A DNA stretch of 37,345 bases from Holophagales bacterium. GTDB taxonomy: Bacteria; Acidobacteriota; Holophagae; Holophagales; Holophagaceae. Shown piece after piece: positions 14,773 through 23,708 of the stretch. Each line of letters opens with the position of its first letter. The first letter of the stretch is position 1. The DNA lies in contig JAISSN010000064.1 in NCBI GenBank assembly GCA_031273105.1, forward strand, positions 1 to 37,345. Direction: 5' to 3'. The notes below the pieces were generated by a model. That model did no database searches. It saw only the letters and a program-made list of their open reading frames with translations, and was not told where the DNA came from. The position numbers were made by a program, and so were the translations under genes.

Positions 14773-16158
14773 TTGCCGTCGAATACGAAAGACTATCCCG
14801 TGGATTCCAAAATCAGCCTCAGCACATTTGATTCAATGCCAGTGAGCAAGGCGGTATTTAAAAACGTGATCCCGGCAATAGTATCAATGCTGATGGTGCT
14901 CGTGTACAACCTGGCGGACACGTTTTTCATCGGGCTGACGCGGGACGATTTGCAGGTTGCGGCCGTATCCCTCGCCACGCACGTTTTTATGATATTTATG
15001 ACGTTCGGCACGCTTTTCGGTATCGGCGGCACGTCTGTTATCTCCCGCGCCTTTGGCGCGGGACAGGACGATTATGTAAAAAAGGTTTCGTCCTTTTGCT
15101 TGTGGTCGAGCGTCGTCATAGGCATCGCCATTCCCTTGCTTGCCGCCATTTTTATGGACGACCTGCTGCCTGTGCTTGGCGCCAGCGCAGACACCTGGAC
15201 GCCAACGAAAAACTACCTGAGCATCATTTTGCTGTCTGGTCCGTTTATGCTGGTTGCAGGTTGCTTTTCAAGCATCCTCCGCTCTGAGGGGCAGGCCACA
15301 AAGGCTATGACTGGAATGCTGATTGGAAATATAACCAACGTGGTTCTTGACCCTATCATGATTCTCGGCCTGGGCTGGGGCGTCGTCGGCGCGGCTATAG
15401 CGACTGTTATCGGCAGCATCGTCGGCGCGGCATATTACATTGTCTATTTCCTGCGCATAAACTCTAAATTAAGCATCAACCTCCGGGACTTTTCTATTGG
15501 CGATAGGGTTGCGCTGAATGTTTTTGCCATTGGGTTTCCAGCCTCCCTTGGCCCCATGTTTATGAGCCTGTCACAGATGACCATGAACAGGCTCATGGCT
15601 GGATTTGATGATTTGGCTATCGCCGCCGCAGGCGTCGCCGCTAAGTCAATAATGATCATCTACATGGTGTCCATTGGCTTTTCCCAGGGGATAATGCCCC
15701 TTCTCGGCTATTGCGTAGGCGCGAAAAACTGGCCGCGCTACACGGCAATTTTAAGGTTCTCCGTCATGTCTTCAACCGTGATTTGCATAGCCATGACAGG
15801 CCTGTGTTATCTCTCTAACGAAATGATAATCGGCGCGTTCCTGACGGAAGACGTTTCATTTGATTACGGCGTGCGCTTTGCGAAAATACTGCTGTCAACG
15901 GCCTTTATGTCGGGCGCTTTTTTCTCTATGGTAAGCGCGATTCAAGCAATGGGAGCGTCTGTTCCCGCGCTCATCCTTAACGTATGCCGCCAGGGCGTCA
16001 TCTATATTCCCGCGCTGTTTGCGCTGCGCGCTATTGCGGGAGAGTACGGTTTAATATGGGCCCAGCCTGTATCCGATATCCTGTCGCTGATTCTCGCTGT
16101 TGTTCTCCATGCTTTTGCGTTTAGAAACTGGAAAAATACTAACGTTAAAGCGAGCTAA
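14773..16158 (+). CDS. MATE-family multidrug/sodium antiporter
   Basis: A 12-helix membrane protein with the two repeated MATE halves (e.g. KNVIPAIVSMLMVLVYNLADTFFIGL and GFPASLGPMFMSLSQMTMNRLMAGF). Family members export cationic drugs or metabolites using Na+ or H+ gradients. The track start at 14773 is TTG with no clear ribosome site; ATG 14836 (MPVSKAVFKN) is an alternative and matches where many MATE proteins begin their first helix. The natural C-terminus is uncertain because the stop codon is the TAA in GAGCTAATT, the first bases of an inserted B repeat. Confidence 0.88.
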   Translation: MPSNTKDYPVDSKISLSTFDSMPVSKAVFKNVIPAIVSMLMVLVYNLADTFFIGLTRDDLQVAAVSLATHVFMIFMTFGTLFGIGGTSVISRAFGAGQDDYVKKVSSFCLWSSVVIGIAIPLLAAIFMDDLLPVLGASADTWTPTKNYLSIILLSGPFMLVAGCFSSILRSEGQATKAMTGMLIGNITNVVLDPIMILGLGWGVVGAAIATVIGSIVGAAYYIVYFLRINSKLSINLRDFSIGDRVALNVFAIGFPASLGPMFMSLSQMTMNRLMAGFDDLAIAAAGVAAKSIMIIYMVSIGFSQGIMPLLGYCVGAKNWPRYTAILRFSVMSSTVICIAMTGLCYLSNEMIIGAFLTEDVSFDYGVRFAKILLSTAFMSGAFFSMVSAIQAMGASVPALILNVCRQGVIYIPALFALRAIAGEYGLIWAQPVSDILSLILAVVLHAFAFRNWKNTNVKAS

Positions 16159-16261
16159 TTGCAAAACCTCCAGCTTTGCTGGAAACGCGGACGCCAGACC
16201 CGCATTTTTCAGAAATTGCGCACTGGCTTGCGATGTTTCCAGGAAGTTTTGCAATTACCTC
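16152..16261 (-). repeat. Palindromic repeat family B, copy 3, with flanking direct repeat
   Basis: GAGCTAATTGCAAAACCTCC...AAGTTTTGCAATTACCTC; its reverse complement aligns along its whole length with copy 1. Directly flanking it are CGTTAAAGC at 16143-16151 and again at 16261-16269, an 8-9 bp direct repeat that looks like a target-site duplication. It supplies the MATE stop codon. Confidence 0.88.
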
Positions 16262-16315
16262 GTTAAAGCAAATTACATTAAACTCATTATCAGAGAATGT
16301 CTTTTGGAGGACGCC

Positions 16316-16888
16316 ATGGCGATGACTGTTGACTCAATCATTGAAGACGCCAAAAAGAAGATGAAGCAGAGCATTGAGACGCTCAGGAAAGAATTGGCCA
16401 CGGTCAGGACGGGCAGGGCAAACCCGACTATTTTAGACACAGTGCAGGTGGAGTACTATGGCTCCACCATGCCTCTCAACCAATTAGCGGGCGTCAGCGT
16501 ACCGGAACCATCCTGCCTGCTGATCCAGCCCTTTGACAAAGGCGCCGTCAAGGCAATAGAAACAGCCATCTTAAAGAGCGACCTGGGCCTTAACCCCGCC
16601 AACGACGGATTGGTCATTCGCCTTCCCATACCTTCGCTCACAGAAGAAAGGCGCAAGGATCTCACCAAGGTGGTTCACCGCATGGGCGAAGACATCAAAA
16701 CGGCCATCCGCAACGTCCGCCGCGACCAAAACGAAAACATCAAAAAGCTGGAAAAGGATAAAAAAGCAGGCCTGTCTGAAGACGCCGCCAAAAAGGCCCT
16801 GGATCAAATTCAAAAGGCAACGGACGGTTATATAAAAGAAGTAGAGGACACGGTTAAACACAAAGAAACAGAGATAATGAAGGTGTGA
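16316..16888 (+). CDS. frr: Ribosome recycling factor
   Basis: 190 residues, close to the usual ~185, and full length. Together with EF-G it splits post-termination ribosomes. Family hallmarks include VRTGRANPTILDTVQVEYYG, MPLNQLAGVSVPEP, IQPFDKGAVKAIETAI, DLGLNPANDG, RLPIPSLTEERRKDLTKVV and a long C-terminal helix. GGAGG lies five bases before ATG 16316, so I prefer this over the track start at 16100, which lies inside repeat B and the MATE gene. Its usual partners rpsB, tsf and pyrH are absent here. It is expected to be essential. Confidence 0.96.
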   Translation: MAMTVDSIIEDAKKKMKQSIETLRKELATVRTGRANPTILDTVQVEYYGSTMPLNQLAGVSVPEPSCLLIQPFDKGAVKAIETAILKSDLGLNPANDGLVIRLPIPSLTEERRKDLTKVVHRMGEDIKTAIRNVRRDQNENIKKLEKDKKAGLSEDAAKKALDQIQKATDGYIKEVEDTVKHKETEIMKV

Positions 16889-16974
16889 TTGCGCGATGTC
16901 GGAAGACACAAGCAGCCCATCCTGCCATACTTGTAATCAGTGATGAAAACTGAATCGTCCAGGGTTGCGCTACG

Positions 16975-17255
16975 ATGCCATTGAATATAGTTTGCGGCGA
17001 CATTACAAAAATGCAGGTTGACGCCATTGTCAACGCCGCTAACACTGAACTCCAGATGGGGGGGGCGTTTGCGGCGCAATTTTTCAAGCGGCGGGAACGG
17101 AAAAGCTACAGGCAGCCTGCGATAAACTCGCCCCTATACAAACTGGCAAAGCGGTTATCACCGAAGGCTTTGCCCTTCCAGCAAAGCGCGCCATACACAC
17201 GGCCGGGCCTGTTTACCGCGATGGCAAGCAGTTGGCGGCGGGGGATGATACAGTT
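16975..17255 (+). pseudogene. Macro-domain protein, frameshifted at a G8 tract
   Basis: The first ~30 residues ([28 protein letters not shown]) are the ADP-ribose-binding start of a YmdB-type macro domain. After the G8 run (17058-17065) the frame is wrong. Adding one G restores [47 protein letters not shown], the expected continuation. In the restored frame the protein does not end but runs straight into the methyltransferase ORF. The macro domain itself is short (about 85 residues against 150 or more), so its C-terminal half has been lost at the junction. Confidence 0.75.
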
Positions 17256-18368
17256 ATGACGCTACAAACTAACGAGAGAAACAATACTGCGTCCGCTCCG
17301 TGGACAATGCAGGAGTTTTTCGCGGGTAGCGGGCTTGTCGCTTATGGCCTTGACGGATTATTTCGCCCCATTTGGTCAAATGACATTTGTGACAAAAAAG
17401 CCGCCGTTTACAGGGCGAACTTTTCAGGTGAGCATTTTGTTCTTGACGATATAAAAAACATCAGCGGCGCTTCCCTGCCGCATGCGCATTTGTCGTGGGC
17501 CAGCTTCCCATGCCAAGATTTATCGCTGGCGGGTTCTTTGAGAGGAATTGACGCGGAGCGAAGCGGGCTTGTTTGGGAGTGGCTTAGGGTTCTTGGCGAA
17601 ATGCCTGAGCGCCCACCCATTTTGTTGATTGAAAATGTAGCGGGGTTGCTGACGGCCGACAAGGGGAAACACTATACCAAGCTGCATCACGCTTTATTGG
17701 ATTTTGGGTATAAGAGCGGCTCTATATTGATTGACGCGGCTCGCTTTGTTCCGCAGTCGAGGCCGCGAGTGTTTATTATCGCCGTTAAGCAGGAAATTCC
17801 AGTGCCGCCGGAACTGCAAGATTTCAGACCAAATTGGTTGCACAGTAAAGCGGTCATTGATTTAGGAGAATCTTTACCAAACTGGATATGGTGGTACGCG
17901 CAAGCGCCCTTGAAACGAAATATCATGTTAGCGGACGTTATAGATTTTAGTTTGCCTTATGACAAAGACCATGTCTTGAAACTCATACCGTCCCGTCACA
18001 AGGAAATCATTGACAGTTTTAAAAATATCGTAGCCGCCGGCTACCGCAGAACACGAAACAGAAAGCAGTGTTTGGAATTGCGTTTTGACGGTGTGGCCGG
18101 ATGCCTTCGGACGCCGGAAGGAGGGAGCAGCAAGCAATTTTTGATTGCGAAACGTAATGGAGAACTCCACGCAAGAGTGATGTCGCCGCGAGAAGCGGCA
18201 AGACTAATGGGCGTCCCGGATAGTTTTGTGCTTCCCGAAAATGCCAACGACGCGTATAAGGCGATGGGAGACGCAGTGGCTGTACCTGTAGCCTCATTTG
18301 TTGGGCGTGAGTTTTTAGTAAAATTAGCAGAGGCGGTTTACGGTGAGCAACGCGGTAAAGCGTCTTAA
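17256..18368 (+). CDS. DNA (cytosine-5)-methyltransferase
   Basis: Motifs of C5 methyltransferases appear in order: [27 protein letters not shown] with the catalytic cysteine, [37 protein letters not shown] and [16 protein letters not shown]. The 370-residue length is typical. The recognition site cannot be read from sequence. The track start (TTG 17232) lies in macro-domain sequence; ATG 17256 is the first ATG before the conserved region. The adjacent vsr gene fits a Dcm-type role, since Vsr repairs T:G mismatches from 5-methylcytosine deamination. No cognate restriction endonuclease is visible. Confidence 0.92.
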   Translation: MTLQTNERNNTASAPWTMQEFFAGSGLVAYGLDGLFRPIWSNDICDKKAAVYRANFSGEHFVLDDIKNISGASLPHAHLSWASFPCQDLSLAGSLRGIDAERSGLVWEWLRVLGEMPERPPILLIENVAGLLTADKGKHYTKLHHALLDFGYKSGSILIDAARFVPQSRPRVFIIAVKQEIPVPPELQDFRPNWLHSKAVIDLGESLPNWIWWYAQAPLKRNIMLADVIDFSLPYDKDHVLKLIPSRHKEIIDSFKNIVAAGYRRTRNRKQCLELRFDGVAGCLRTPEGGSSKQFLIAKRNGELHARVMSPREAARLMGVPDSFVLPENANDAYKAMGDAVAVPVASFVGREFLVKLAEAVYGEQRGKAS

Positions 18369-18443
18369 AAGCTTTCAGACAGAGCATAACGCCGTAACTA
18401 AAGGCCCACTTGCACTATTGAGTTTGAGGCTAAGTGATTTCCA

Positions 18444-18995
18444 ATGACGGATATGTTTGACGCCAAAAAACGCAGCGAAATTATGGCAAAAGTGCGCAGC
18501 TCCGGCACAACGCCAGAAATCCGCGTCCGTAAACTGCTTCACAGCATGGGCTACCGTTTCCGTTTGCATAGACGCGACTTGCCGGGAAACCCTGACATCG
18601 TTTTACCCAAATACAAGACGGTAATTTTCGTACACGGTTGCTTTTGGCATGGCTGCCCCACTTGTCGGCGCGCAAGAATCAGACCTGTTGCCAATGCGGA
18701 TTACTGGAACGCGAAACTTGATCGCACAATGGCGCGGGACAGGGACAATATCACGGCGCTGAAGCGGGCGGGTTGGCAAATATTGGTCATATGGGAATGT
18801 GAGACGAAAAAGAAAAACCTAAATCTGCTGCTTAAGAAACTACACTCTATATCAAGTTTCGCTTGTGACGCCTGCCTTGCGCCGTCCATAGAACACATGA
18901 AAGAGCCATGCGGTCAGGATTTGCAAGTAAATTCTGACTTAAAGCGTTCGCTTTTTTCAAAGTTTAACCATTCAAAGCCATTTTTTTGCGCGTGA
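18444..18995 (+). CDS. vsr: Vsr very-short-patch repair endonuclease, with C-terminal extension
   Basis: MFDAKKRSEIMAKVRSSGTTPEIRVRKLLHSMGYRFRLHRRDLPGNPDIVLPKYKTVIFVHGCFWHGCPTC is the standard Vsr body, with the catalytic aspartate in GNPDIVL and the zinc-binding FVHGCFWHGC block, then ADYWNAKLDRTMARD and ILVIWECE. It nicks beside T:G mismatches at methyltransferase sites. The family usually ends near 140-150 residues; here ~40 unusual residues (SSFACDACLAPSIEHMKEP...) follow and may be read-through into non-coding DNA. It lies 75 bases after the methyltransferase. ATG 18444 or 18453 are both possible starts. Confidence 0.93.
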   Translation: MTDMFDAKKRSEIMAKVRSSGTTPEIRVRKLLHSMGYRFRLHRRDLPGNPDIVLPKYKTVIFVHGCFWHGCPTCRRARIRPVANADYWNAKLDRTMARDRDNITALKRAGWQILVIWECETKKKNLNLLLKKLHSISSFACDACLAPSIEHMKEPCGQDLQVNSDLKRSLFSKFNHSKPFFCA

Positions 18996-19007
18996 GCGCC
19001 CACCCCG

Positions 19008-19796
19008 ATGCCCGACCCCCTGATTTTTTTATTTCTTTTATTGGCGGCCTGTCTCGCGGGGTTTATAGACGGCGCTGTCGGCGGAGGCGGCCTTATATCA
19101 ATACCGGCGCTGTTTCTGGGCCTCTCCAGCCACCCAACGACAACGATACTTGGCACCAATAAAGTGGTTGCCTGCACAGGGACTACCTTTGCGGCGGCCC
19201 AGTTTGTCCGCAGCCGGGTTGTTCCATTCAGGGAAATGGTTTTCCCGATGCTGGCCGCGGGCATAGGCGCGGCCCTTGGGGCTAAAACGGCTTACTTCTT
19301 TGAAGGGCGCTTTGAAGCCCACCTGCGCCCCGTGATGCTGGCGATGATGATTGCCATGTTGCTCTTTACCTTGCTCAAACCCGACCTCGGCGCTATTCAT
19401 GCTCCAAAGCACAGCAAAAAAAAACAGGCGCTGCTGGCAACGCTTCTTTCCTTAGCCATCGGTTTTTATGACGGCTTTTTTGGCCCTGGAACCGGAACGC
19501 TGTTGATTTTTTTCTTTGTGGCCCTCCTCGGCTTTGATTTTCTGAGGGCCTCGGCCCTCTCCAAAACGGTCAACTGGGCGTCCAACATGGCGAGCCTTGC
19601 CCTTTTTGTCTTTAAAGGCAGTTGGCTGCCTTTAGTGGCCGTAAGCATGGCCGCAGCAAATGGAATTGGCGGCTACCTTGGCGCAAAAACGGCCCTGGCA
19701 AAAGGCAGCAGGTGGGTTCGCGCCCTGTTCACGATAGTAGTAGCGGGGCTGATACTTAGACTGGCCTGGCAGATGTTTGCCGATATTCAAATATGA
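19008..19796 (+). CDS. TSUP (TauE/SafE) family membrane exporter
   Basis: 262 residues with about seven to eight hydrophobic segments. The first carries the family signature LAGFIDGAVGGGGLISIPALFL, and the second half repeats it (IGFYDGFFGPGTGTLLIFFFV). TSUP proteins move sulfite, sulfoacetate or other organic anions; the substrate here is unknown. The neighbours (vsr, an IS1 scar) give no clue. The start at 19008 lies shortly after the vsr stop without an obvious ribosome site. Confidence 0.88.
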   Translation: MPDPLIFLFLLLAACLAGFIDGAVGGGGLISIPALFLGLSSHPTTTILGTNKVVACTGTTFAAAQFVRSRVVPFREMVFPMLAAGIGAALGAKTAYFFEGRFEAHLRPVMLAMMIAMLLFTLLKPDLGAIHAPKHSKKKQALLATLLSLAIGFYDGFFGPGTGTLLIFFFVALLGFDFLRASALSKTVNWASNMASLALFVFKGSWLPLVAVSMAAANGIGGYLGAKTALAKGSRWVRALFTIVVAGLILRLAWQMFADIQI

Positions 19797-19831
19797 CATA
19801 ATATTAGAGAGTATTCACACAAAGATAGATT

Positions 19832-19927
19832 AGTGGCACACGGAGAACCGTGGCCTGGGTGCTCGGCAATCGTGATTCTGCAACATTCAGTAGGCTTTAC
19901 GACAAAGTGAAGCATCTCAAAGACTGA
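19832..19927 (+). pseudogene. Fragment of an IS1 InsB transposase
   Basis: Translation gives SGTRRTVAWVLGNRDSATF then SRLYDKVKHLKD and a stop, nearly identical to the InsB segment of the element at 1-790. No other part of the element or its inverted repeats is present nearby. It is a relic of an older, related insertion. Confidence 0.85.
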
Positions 19928-20161
19928 ATTCCAAATTGAAATCATTAACAGATTTTGTTAATAATCCAAAAAGAAATAAGGCGATGGGGCGCTGTCGGAA
20001 AAAATCCGACGAGAAGTTGCCATGCCGGTAATTGCTGGTGTTTCGAATAATATTGGCAAAAAAAATCTACTGAAAAAGCAAGATTTTTGTAATTTGAACT
20101 ATTAACAAATTTGGTTAAAATTCCTTACATTATTGTCAAAAAAAAAAAAAAAAAAAAAAAA
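19928..20161. other. Non-coding gap with a small hairpin and an A24 tract
   Basis: The gap holds TTAACA...TGTTAA and TGTCGGA/TCCGACG-type short inverted repeats, and ends in 24 consecutive A (20138-20161). No gene was recognised. Confidence 0.6.
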
Positions 20162-20192
20162 TAAAGCGCAGCCGAAGTTAATTTGATATAAT
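20162..20192 (+). promoter_or_regulatory. Putative promoter of the REC-HD-GYP gene
   Basis: A perfect TATAAT lies at 20187-20192, about 130 bases before the chosen start codon. The -35 region is not convincing, but the A24 tract just upstream could act like an UP element. Change in A-tract length could alter promoter strength. Confidence 0.35.
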
Positions 20193-20321
20193 ATGGTCTT
20201 GTGGCCACAGAGGCAAGACCCTGGCTATGCCTGGGGGCTCACAAAGTTTGACATCCGGCCGGTCATTCCCGGGAAGCCGAAATGCCTGACCAGCTTACCA
20301 ACAAGGCTAAAAGCAACGCAC

Positions 20322-21398
20322 ATGGAAAACAGCAACTCCAAACTGATCATGCTGGTGGACGACAGCGGCGCCAACCTGCTGACAGGGAAAGCCGCGCTTT
20401 CAGGCAGCTACAAGGTGCTGACGGCTGGCTCAGCCGCGACAATGCTGGAAATGCTGGAGTGGAATAAGCCCGATCTAATCCTCCTGGATGTTGACATGCC
20501 TGAAATGAACGGTTTTCAGGCTATCAAAATCCTAAAAGAACGTGGTGACGCAAAGGAAATCCCCGTTATATTCCTGACGGCCATGAATGACAGCAACCAT
20601 GAACTTGAGGGTCTGGAATTAGGCGCCGTGGATTACATCGCCAAGCCCTTTTCACCCCCTCTGCTGCGTAAACGGGTTGAGTTGCACCTGCTTTTGAAAG
20701 ACAACGAGAAAGAACTGCAAAGTTACAACGACAATTTACAGAGCATGGTCGAAGAAAAGACAAAAACCATTCTAAAGCTTCAAAATAAACTTCTCGCGAG
20801 CATGGCGGAAATGGTTGAAGGCCGGGACGGCGTGACGGGCGATCACATAGTAAATACGATGCGATACATGCGTATTCTGCTTTCCGCCTATCAAGAAGCT
20901 GGTATCTGCGGGGGGGCGGAAGAAGTTTCAGAATGGGATATAGATTTGCTCTGCCGAAGCTGCCAGTTACATGACGTCGGCAAGATTGCCATCAGCGACG
21001 CCATCCTGAAGAAACCCGGGAAGCTGACGGACGAAGAATTTGCTACAATGCAGCAGCATACAGTCTTCGGGGTAGATTTCATCGAAAAACTGGAAGACGG
21101 CGAGGAGTCTAGCGCCTTTTTGCGCTATGCCAAGACCTTCGCCGGATATCATCACGAAAAATGGAACGGCGCAGGGTACCCTCACGGCCTCTCCGGCGAG
21201 GCCATACCGTTGCTGGGTCGCCTGATGGCCATAGCCGACGTGTACGACGCCCTGACTTCAGACCGCCCGTATAAAAAAGCGTTCAGCCACGAAGAAGCAG
21301 TCCGCATTATTGTGGAAGGCAGGGGAACGCACTTTGACCCTGCCCTGGTTGACATTTTTGAAAAAAAGTCAGAGATGTTCCGGCAGACAGAAAAATGA
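20322..21398 (+). CDS. Response regulator with HD-GYP cyclic-di-GMP phosphodiesterase domain
   Basis: Residues ~8-125 are a receiver domain with acidic pocket (LVDDSG), phospho-acceptor aspartate in LILLDVDMPEMNG, conserved threonine (FLTA) and lysine (AKPF). A coiled-coil linker leads to an HD-GYP domain at ~175-350: HDVGKI, a further HD-GYP histidine pair in GYHHEKWNGAGYPHGLSGEAIP and IADVYDALTSDRPYK. Such proteins hydrolyse cyclic di-GMP when phosphorylated. I start at ATG 20322 because the receiver begins at once; upstream codons in the track ORF look non-coding. The kinases just downstream are its likely partners. Confidence 0.93.
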   Translation: MENSNSKLIMLVDDSGANLLTGKAALSGSYKVLTAGSAATMLEMLEWNKPDLILLDVDMPEMNGFQAIKILKERGDAKEIPVIFLTAMNDSNHELEGLELGAVDYIAKPFSPPLLRKRVELHLLLKDNEKELQSYNDNLQSMVEEKTKTILKLQNKLLASMAEMVEGRDGVTGDHIVNTMRYMRILLSAYQEAGICGGAEEVSEWDIDLLCRSCQLHDVGKIAISDAILKKPGKLTDEEFATMQQHTVFGVDFIEKLEDGEESSAFLRYAKTFAGYHHEKWNGAGYPHGLSGEAIPLLGRLMAIADVYDALTSDRPYKKAFSHEEAVRIIVEGRGTHFDPALVDIFEKKSEMFRQTEK

Positions 21399-21439
21399 TT
21401 CATCTTTCTTTCAGCAAAAAATCAACGATTATTCGGCGC

Positions 21440-21499
21440 CACATCAAAAAAGCGGCCCAGCGTCTTAATTCTTTCGAGACTTTGGAAAGGGTCGTCTGA
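21440..21499 (+). pseudogene. Remnant of the C-terminal tail of a lost histidine kinase
   Basis: The frame reads HIKKAAQRLNSFETLERVV and stops, overlapping the next ATG (TGATG). It aligns with the tails of the two neighbouring kinases (NFQKAAECLNSL and DFKRAAQTLSSL). It suggests that a third kinase once lay here, or that the junction was copied from one. Confidence 0.5.
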
Positions 21500-23628
21500 T
21501 GATAAAGGCAATAAAGCAGTTCATTAAAGAAAACAAAGCTGTTTTTGAAGCGTACGGAGAGGAATCAACTACTGATACGTTCAGAGGCGAGCTTAACTTT
21601 GAAGCAGGTAAGATTTTTTTCGTTTTTTTAATAACCTCAGTGGTAATGCTGCCATATATTCCCAATGATTTGAAGCTGCACCAATACCCCTGGCTGGTTA
21701 TTCCCCTTAGAATAGGGTTCAGTGTTTTAAGCGTCGCCATGATTTTACTAAAATATACAAAACGTTTCAGGGGCTGCCCGCTAAATTTATTGATGGTGAT
21801 GGTGGCTTACCTCTATACTGCCATGGGGATATATAGCGCGTCGGCAGGCCAGCACGCTTCAATATATCTGGGCGCGTTTTCCTTTATTTTAACGATTCCT
21901 GTATTCGCGCCTTTCCCGCTGAAATTTAAAATTACCGGCTCCTTACTTTCAATCGCTACTTTTTTTATAGTGAGTTTATTTATAGGATTGGACTATTCAA
22001 GTCCGAATATTATGTACGGTATAAACGGAATTATTACGTCGCTTACCCTTTGCCTTGTGTTTTCCTTTGCTCAGGATCGCATGAGATACAAGACATGGAA
22101 GCAGAATCAACAATTAAAAGAGGCGATAACCCAAAGCGAAGAAGATTTTCGGACAATTTTGGAACTATCCATGAAAGCGGAAGTCGCCTCCATGGCGAAA
22201 AACACCTTTCTCGCCCGCATGAGCCACGAGATACGCACGCCCATGAACGCCGTTTTGGGCATGAGTGAACTGGCGCTGCGGGATTACGGCTCGCCGAAAT
22301 GTCTCGAATATATACAGGGCATCAAGAGCGCGGGTCAGTCTCTGTTGACCATCATCAACGACATTCTCGACTTCTCCAAAATTGAATCCGGTAAGATGGA
22401 AATCAATGCCTCTGCGTATGAATCAAGCTCTCTGCTCAACGACGTGCTGACGATGATCCGTATCAGAATGGCGGAAAAGCCCATTGAGCTTATTGTAGAG
22501 GCGGACCCAGACATTCCCTGCGTAATGACGGGCGACTTCGTTCGTATTAAACAGGTGCTGCTCAATCTCCTGAGCAACGCCGTGAAATACACCGTTGAAG
22601 GAAGCATAAAATTTTCCTTTTCCGGCCAGGCCATCGGCAGCGGAGCCATACTCCTTACATTTGTCGTCGCCGACAGCGGCATAGGCATAAAGAGTGAGGA
22701 TATGCCTAAGCTGTTCGGCGAATTCGCGCGCGTTGACCAAAAGCGCAACACTTCAATCGAGGGTACCGGCCTGGGGCTGTCCATAGCCCGCAGCCTGTGC
22801 AGGGCCATGGGCGGCGACATTACCGTGACCAGCGAGTATGGCGTCGGCTCAACCTTTACAGCCACGCTGATACAGTCTGTGAGCGAATGGAAACCCGCGG
22901 AAGATATAGCCGTCGTTACGGCGGCTAGCCCCGGTGCGAAACGGGCGTCCTTTATCGCGCCTGAGGCCGAAATATTGGTTGTTGACGATTTCTCCAGCAA
23001 CCTGATGGTGGCCGAGGGCTTACTCGCTCCGTACAAAATGCGCGTTTTTACCTGCATGAACGGCAGGGAAGCCATAGAGCTGGTTAAGGCGCGTCATTTT
23101 GATCTTGTGCTGATGGATCACATGATGCCCGAAATGGACGGCATGGAGGCCACAGCCGCCATCCGCGCCCTGGGCGGACGCTTTGCGGAATTGCCCATAG
23201 CGGCTCTGACCGCCAATGTGGTCTCTGGTATGAAGGAGAAATTTCTGGCGGGCGGCTTCAATGATTTTCTCGCCAAGCCCATTGACACAGAGGATTTGGA
23301 CACCGCGCTGAAAAATTGGATTCCGGCGGCAAAACGGCGGGGTACAGACGGCGAAATAGCTGCGGTTGCCAAACCACAACCAAGCCAGCCTAGCCGGGAG
23401 CGCGCCCCGGAGGAGGCGCCGCCGCGCGACGGGCTAACAGAATTGAAAGAAATTTTGGAGGCAAAGGATATGGACAGGATAGACGCCGCCCTGGCTGAGT
23501 TGCAAAACCACAACCTCTCCCCCAAAACCCGCGCGGCTGTGACCGACATAGCCATACACGTTCTCTTCGGAAACTTCCAAAAGGCGGCGGAGTGTCTTAA
23601 TTCCTTGATTGATCCTGGCAAACGGTGA
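21499..23628 (+). CDS. Hybrid sensor histidine kinase with receiver domain
   Basis: 709 residues. About six membrane helices span ~35-200. A HisKA domain with SHEIRTPMNAVLGMSE (His near residue 240) is followed by a HATPase domain (N box LLNLLSNAVKYT, G1 DSGIGIKSEDMPKLF, G2 GTGLGLSIARSL). A receiver domain follows at ~490-605 (VVDDFSSN, LVLMDHMMPEMDG, AALTAN, AKPID). The last ~70 residues (LTELKEILEAKDMDRIDAALAEL...LNSLIDPGKR) form a helical module shared with the next kinase. It probably phosphorylates its own receiver and, through Hpt proteins, the HD-GYP regulator. The kinase core is nearly identical in DNA to 24440-25105. Confidence 0.93.
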   Translation: MIKAIKQFIKENKAVFEAYGEESTTDTFRGELNFEAGKIFFVFLITSVVMLPYIPNDLKLHQYPWLVIPLRIGFSVLSVAMILLKYTKRFRGCPLNLLMVMVAYLYTAMGIYSASAGQHASIYLGAFSFILTIPVFAPFPLKFKITGSLLSIATFFIVSLFIGLDYSSPNIMYGINGIITSLTLCLVFSFAQDRMRYKTWKQNQQLKEAITQSEEDFRTILELSMKAEVASMAKNTFLARMSHEIRTPMNAVLGMSELALRDYGSPKCLEYIQGIKSAGQSLLTIINDILDFSKIESGKMEINASAYESSSLLNDVLTMIRIRMAEKPIELIVEADPDIPCVMTGDFVRIKQVLLNLLSNAVKYTVEGSIKFSFSGQAIGSGAILLTFVVADSGIGIKSEDMPKLFGEFARVDQKRNTSIEGTGLGLSIARSLCRAMGGDITVTSEYGVGSTFTATLIQSVSEWKPAEDIAVVTAASPGAKRASFIAPEAEILVVDDFSSNLMVAEGLLAPYKMRVFTCMNGREAIELVKARHFDLVLMDHMMPEMDGMEATAAIRALGGRFAELPIAALTANVVSGMKEKFLAGGFNDFLAKPIDTEDLDTALKNWIPAAKRRGTDGEIAAVAKPQPSQPSRERAPEEAPPRDGLTELKEILEAKDMDRIDAALAELQNHNLSPKTRAAVTDIAIHVLFGNFQKAAECLNSLIDPGKR

Positions 23629-23708
23629 AAACGTCAAACGCTTAAAGCAATGTTTAAATATTACAAGGCAGCAACAACGTCGGAGAAAGAAGCAACAGGG
23701 AGTAACCC

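Noticed and set aside
16100-16315. N-terminal extension of frr
   Set aside because: It lies in the MATE gene and repeat B; the RRF domain begins at 16316 with a ribosome site.
16975-17255. DarTG-type toxin-antitoxin (macro antitoxin)
   Set aside because: The macro domain is truncated and no DarT-like ADP-ribosyltransferase is adjacent; the sequence is YmdB-like.
17256-18995. Complete restriction-modification system
   Set aside because: Methyltransferase and Vsr are present, but no restriction endonuclease candidate lies on either side.
22335-23075. Minus-strand ORF of 246 aa
   Set aside because: Antisense shadow of the hybrid kinase; the same shadow appears at 24575-25111 opposite the second kinase.
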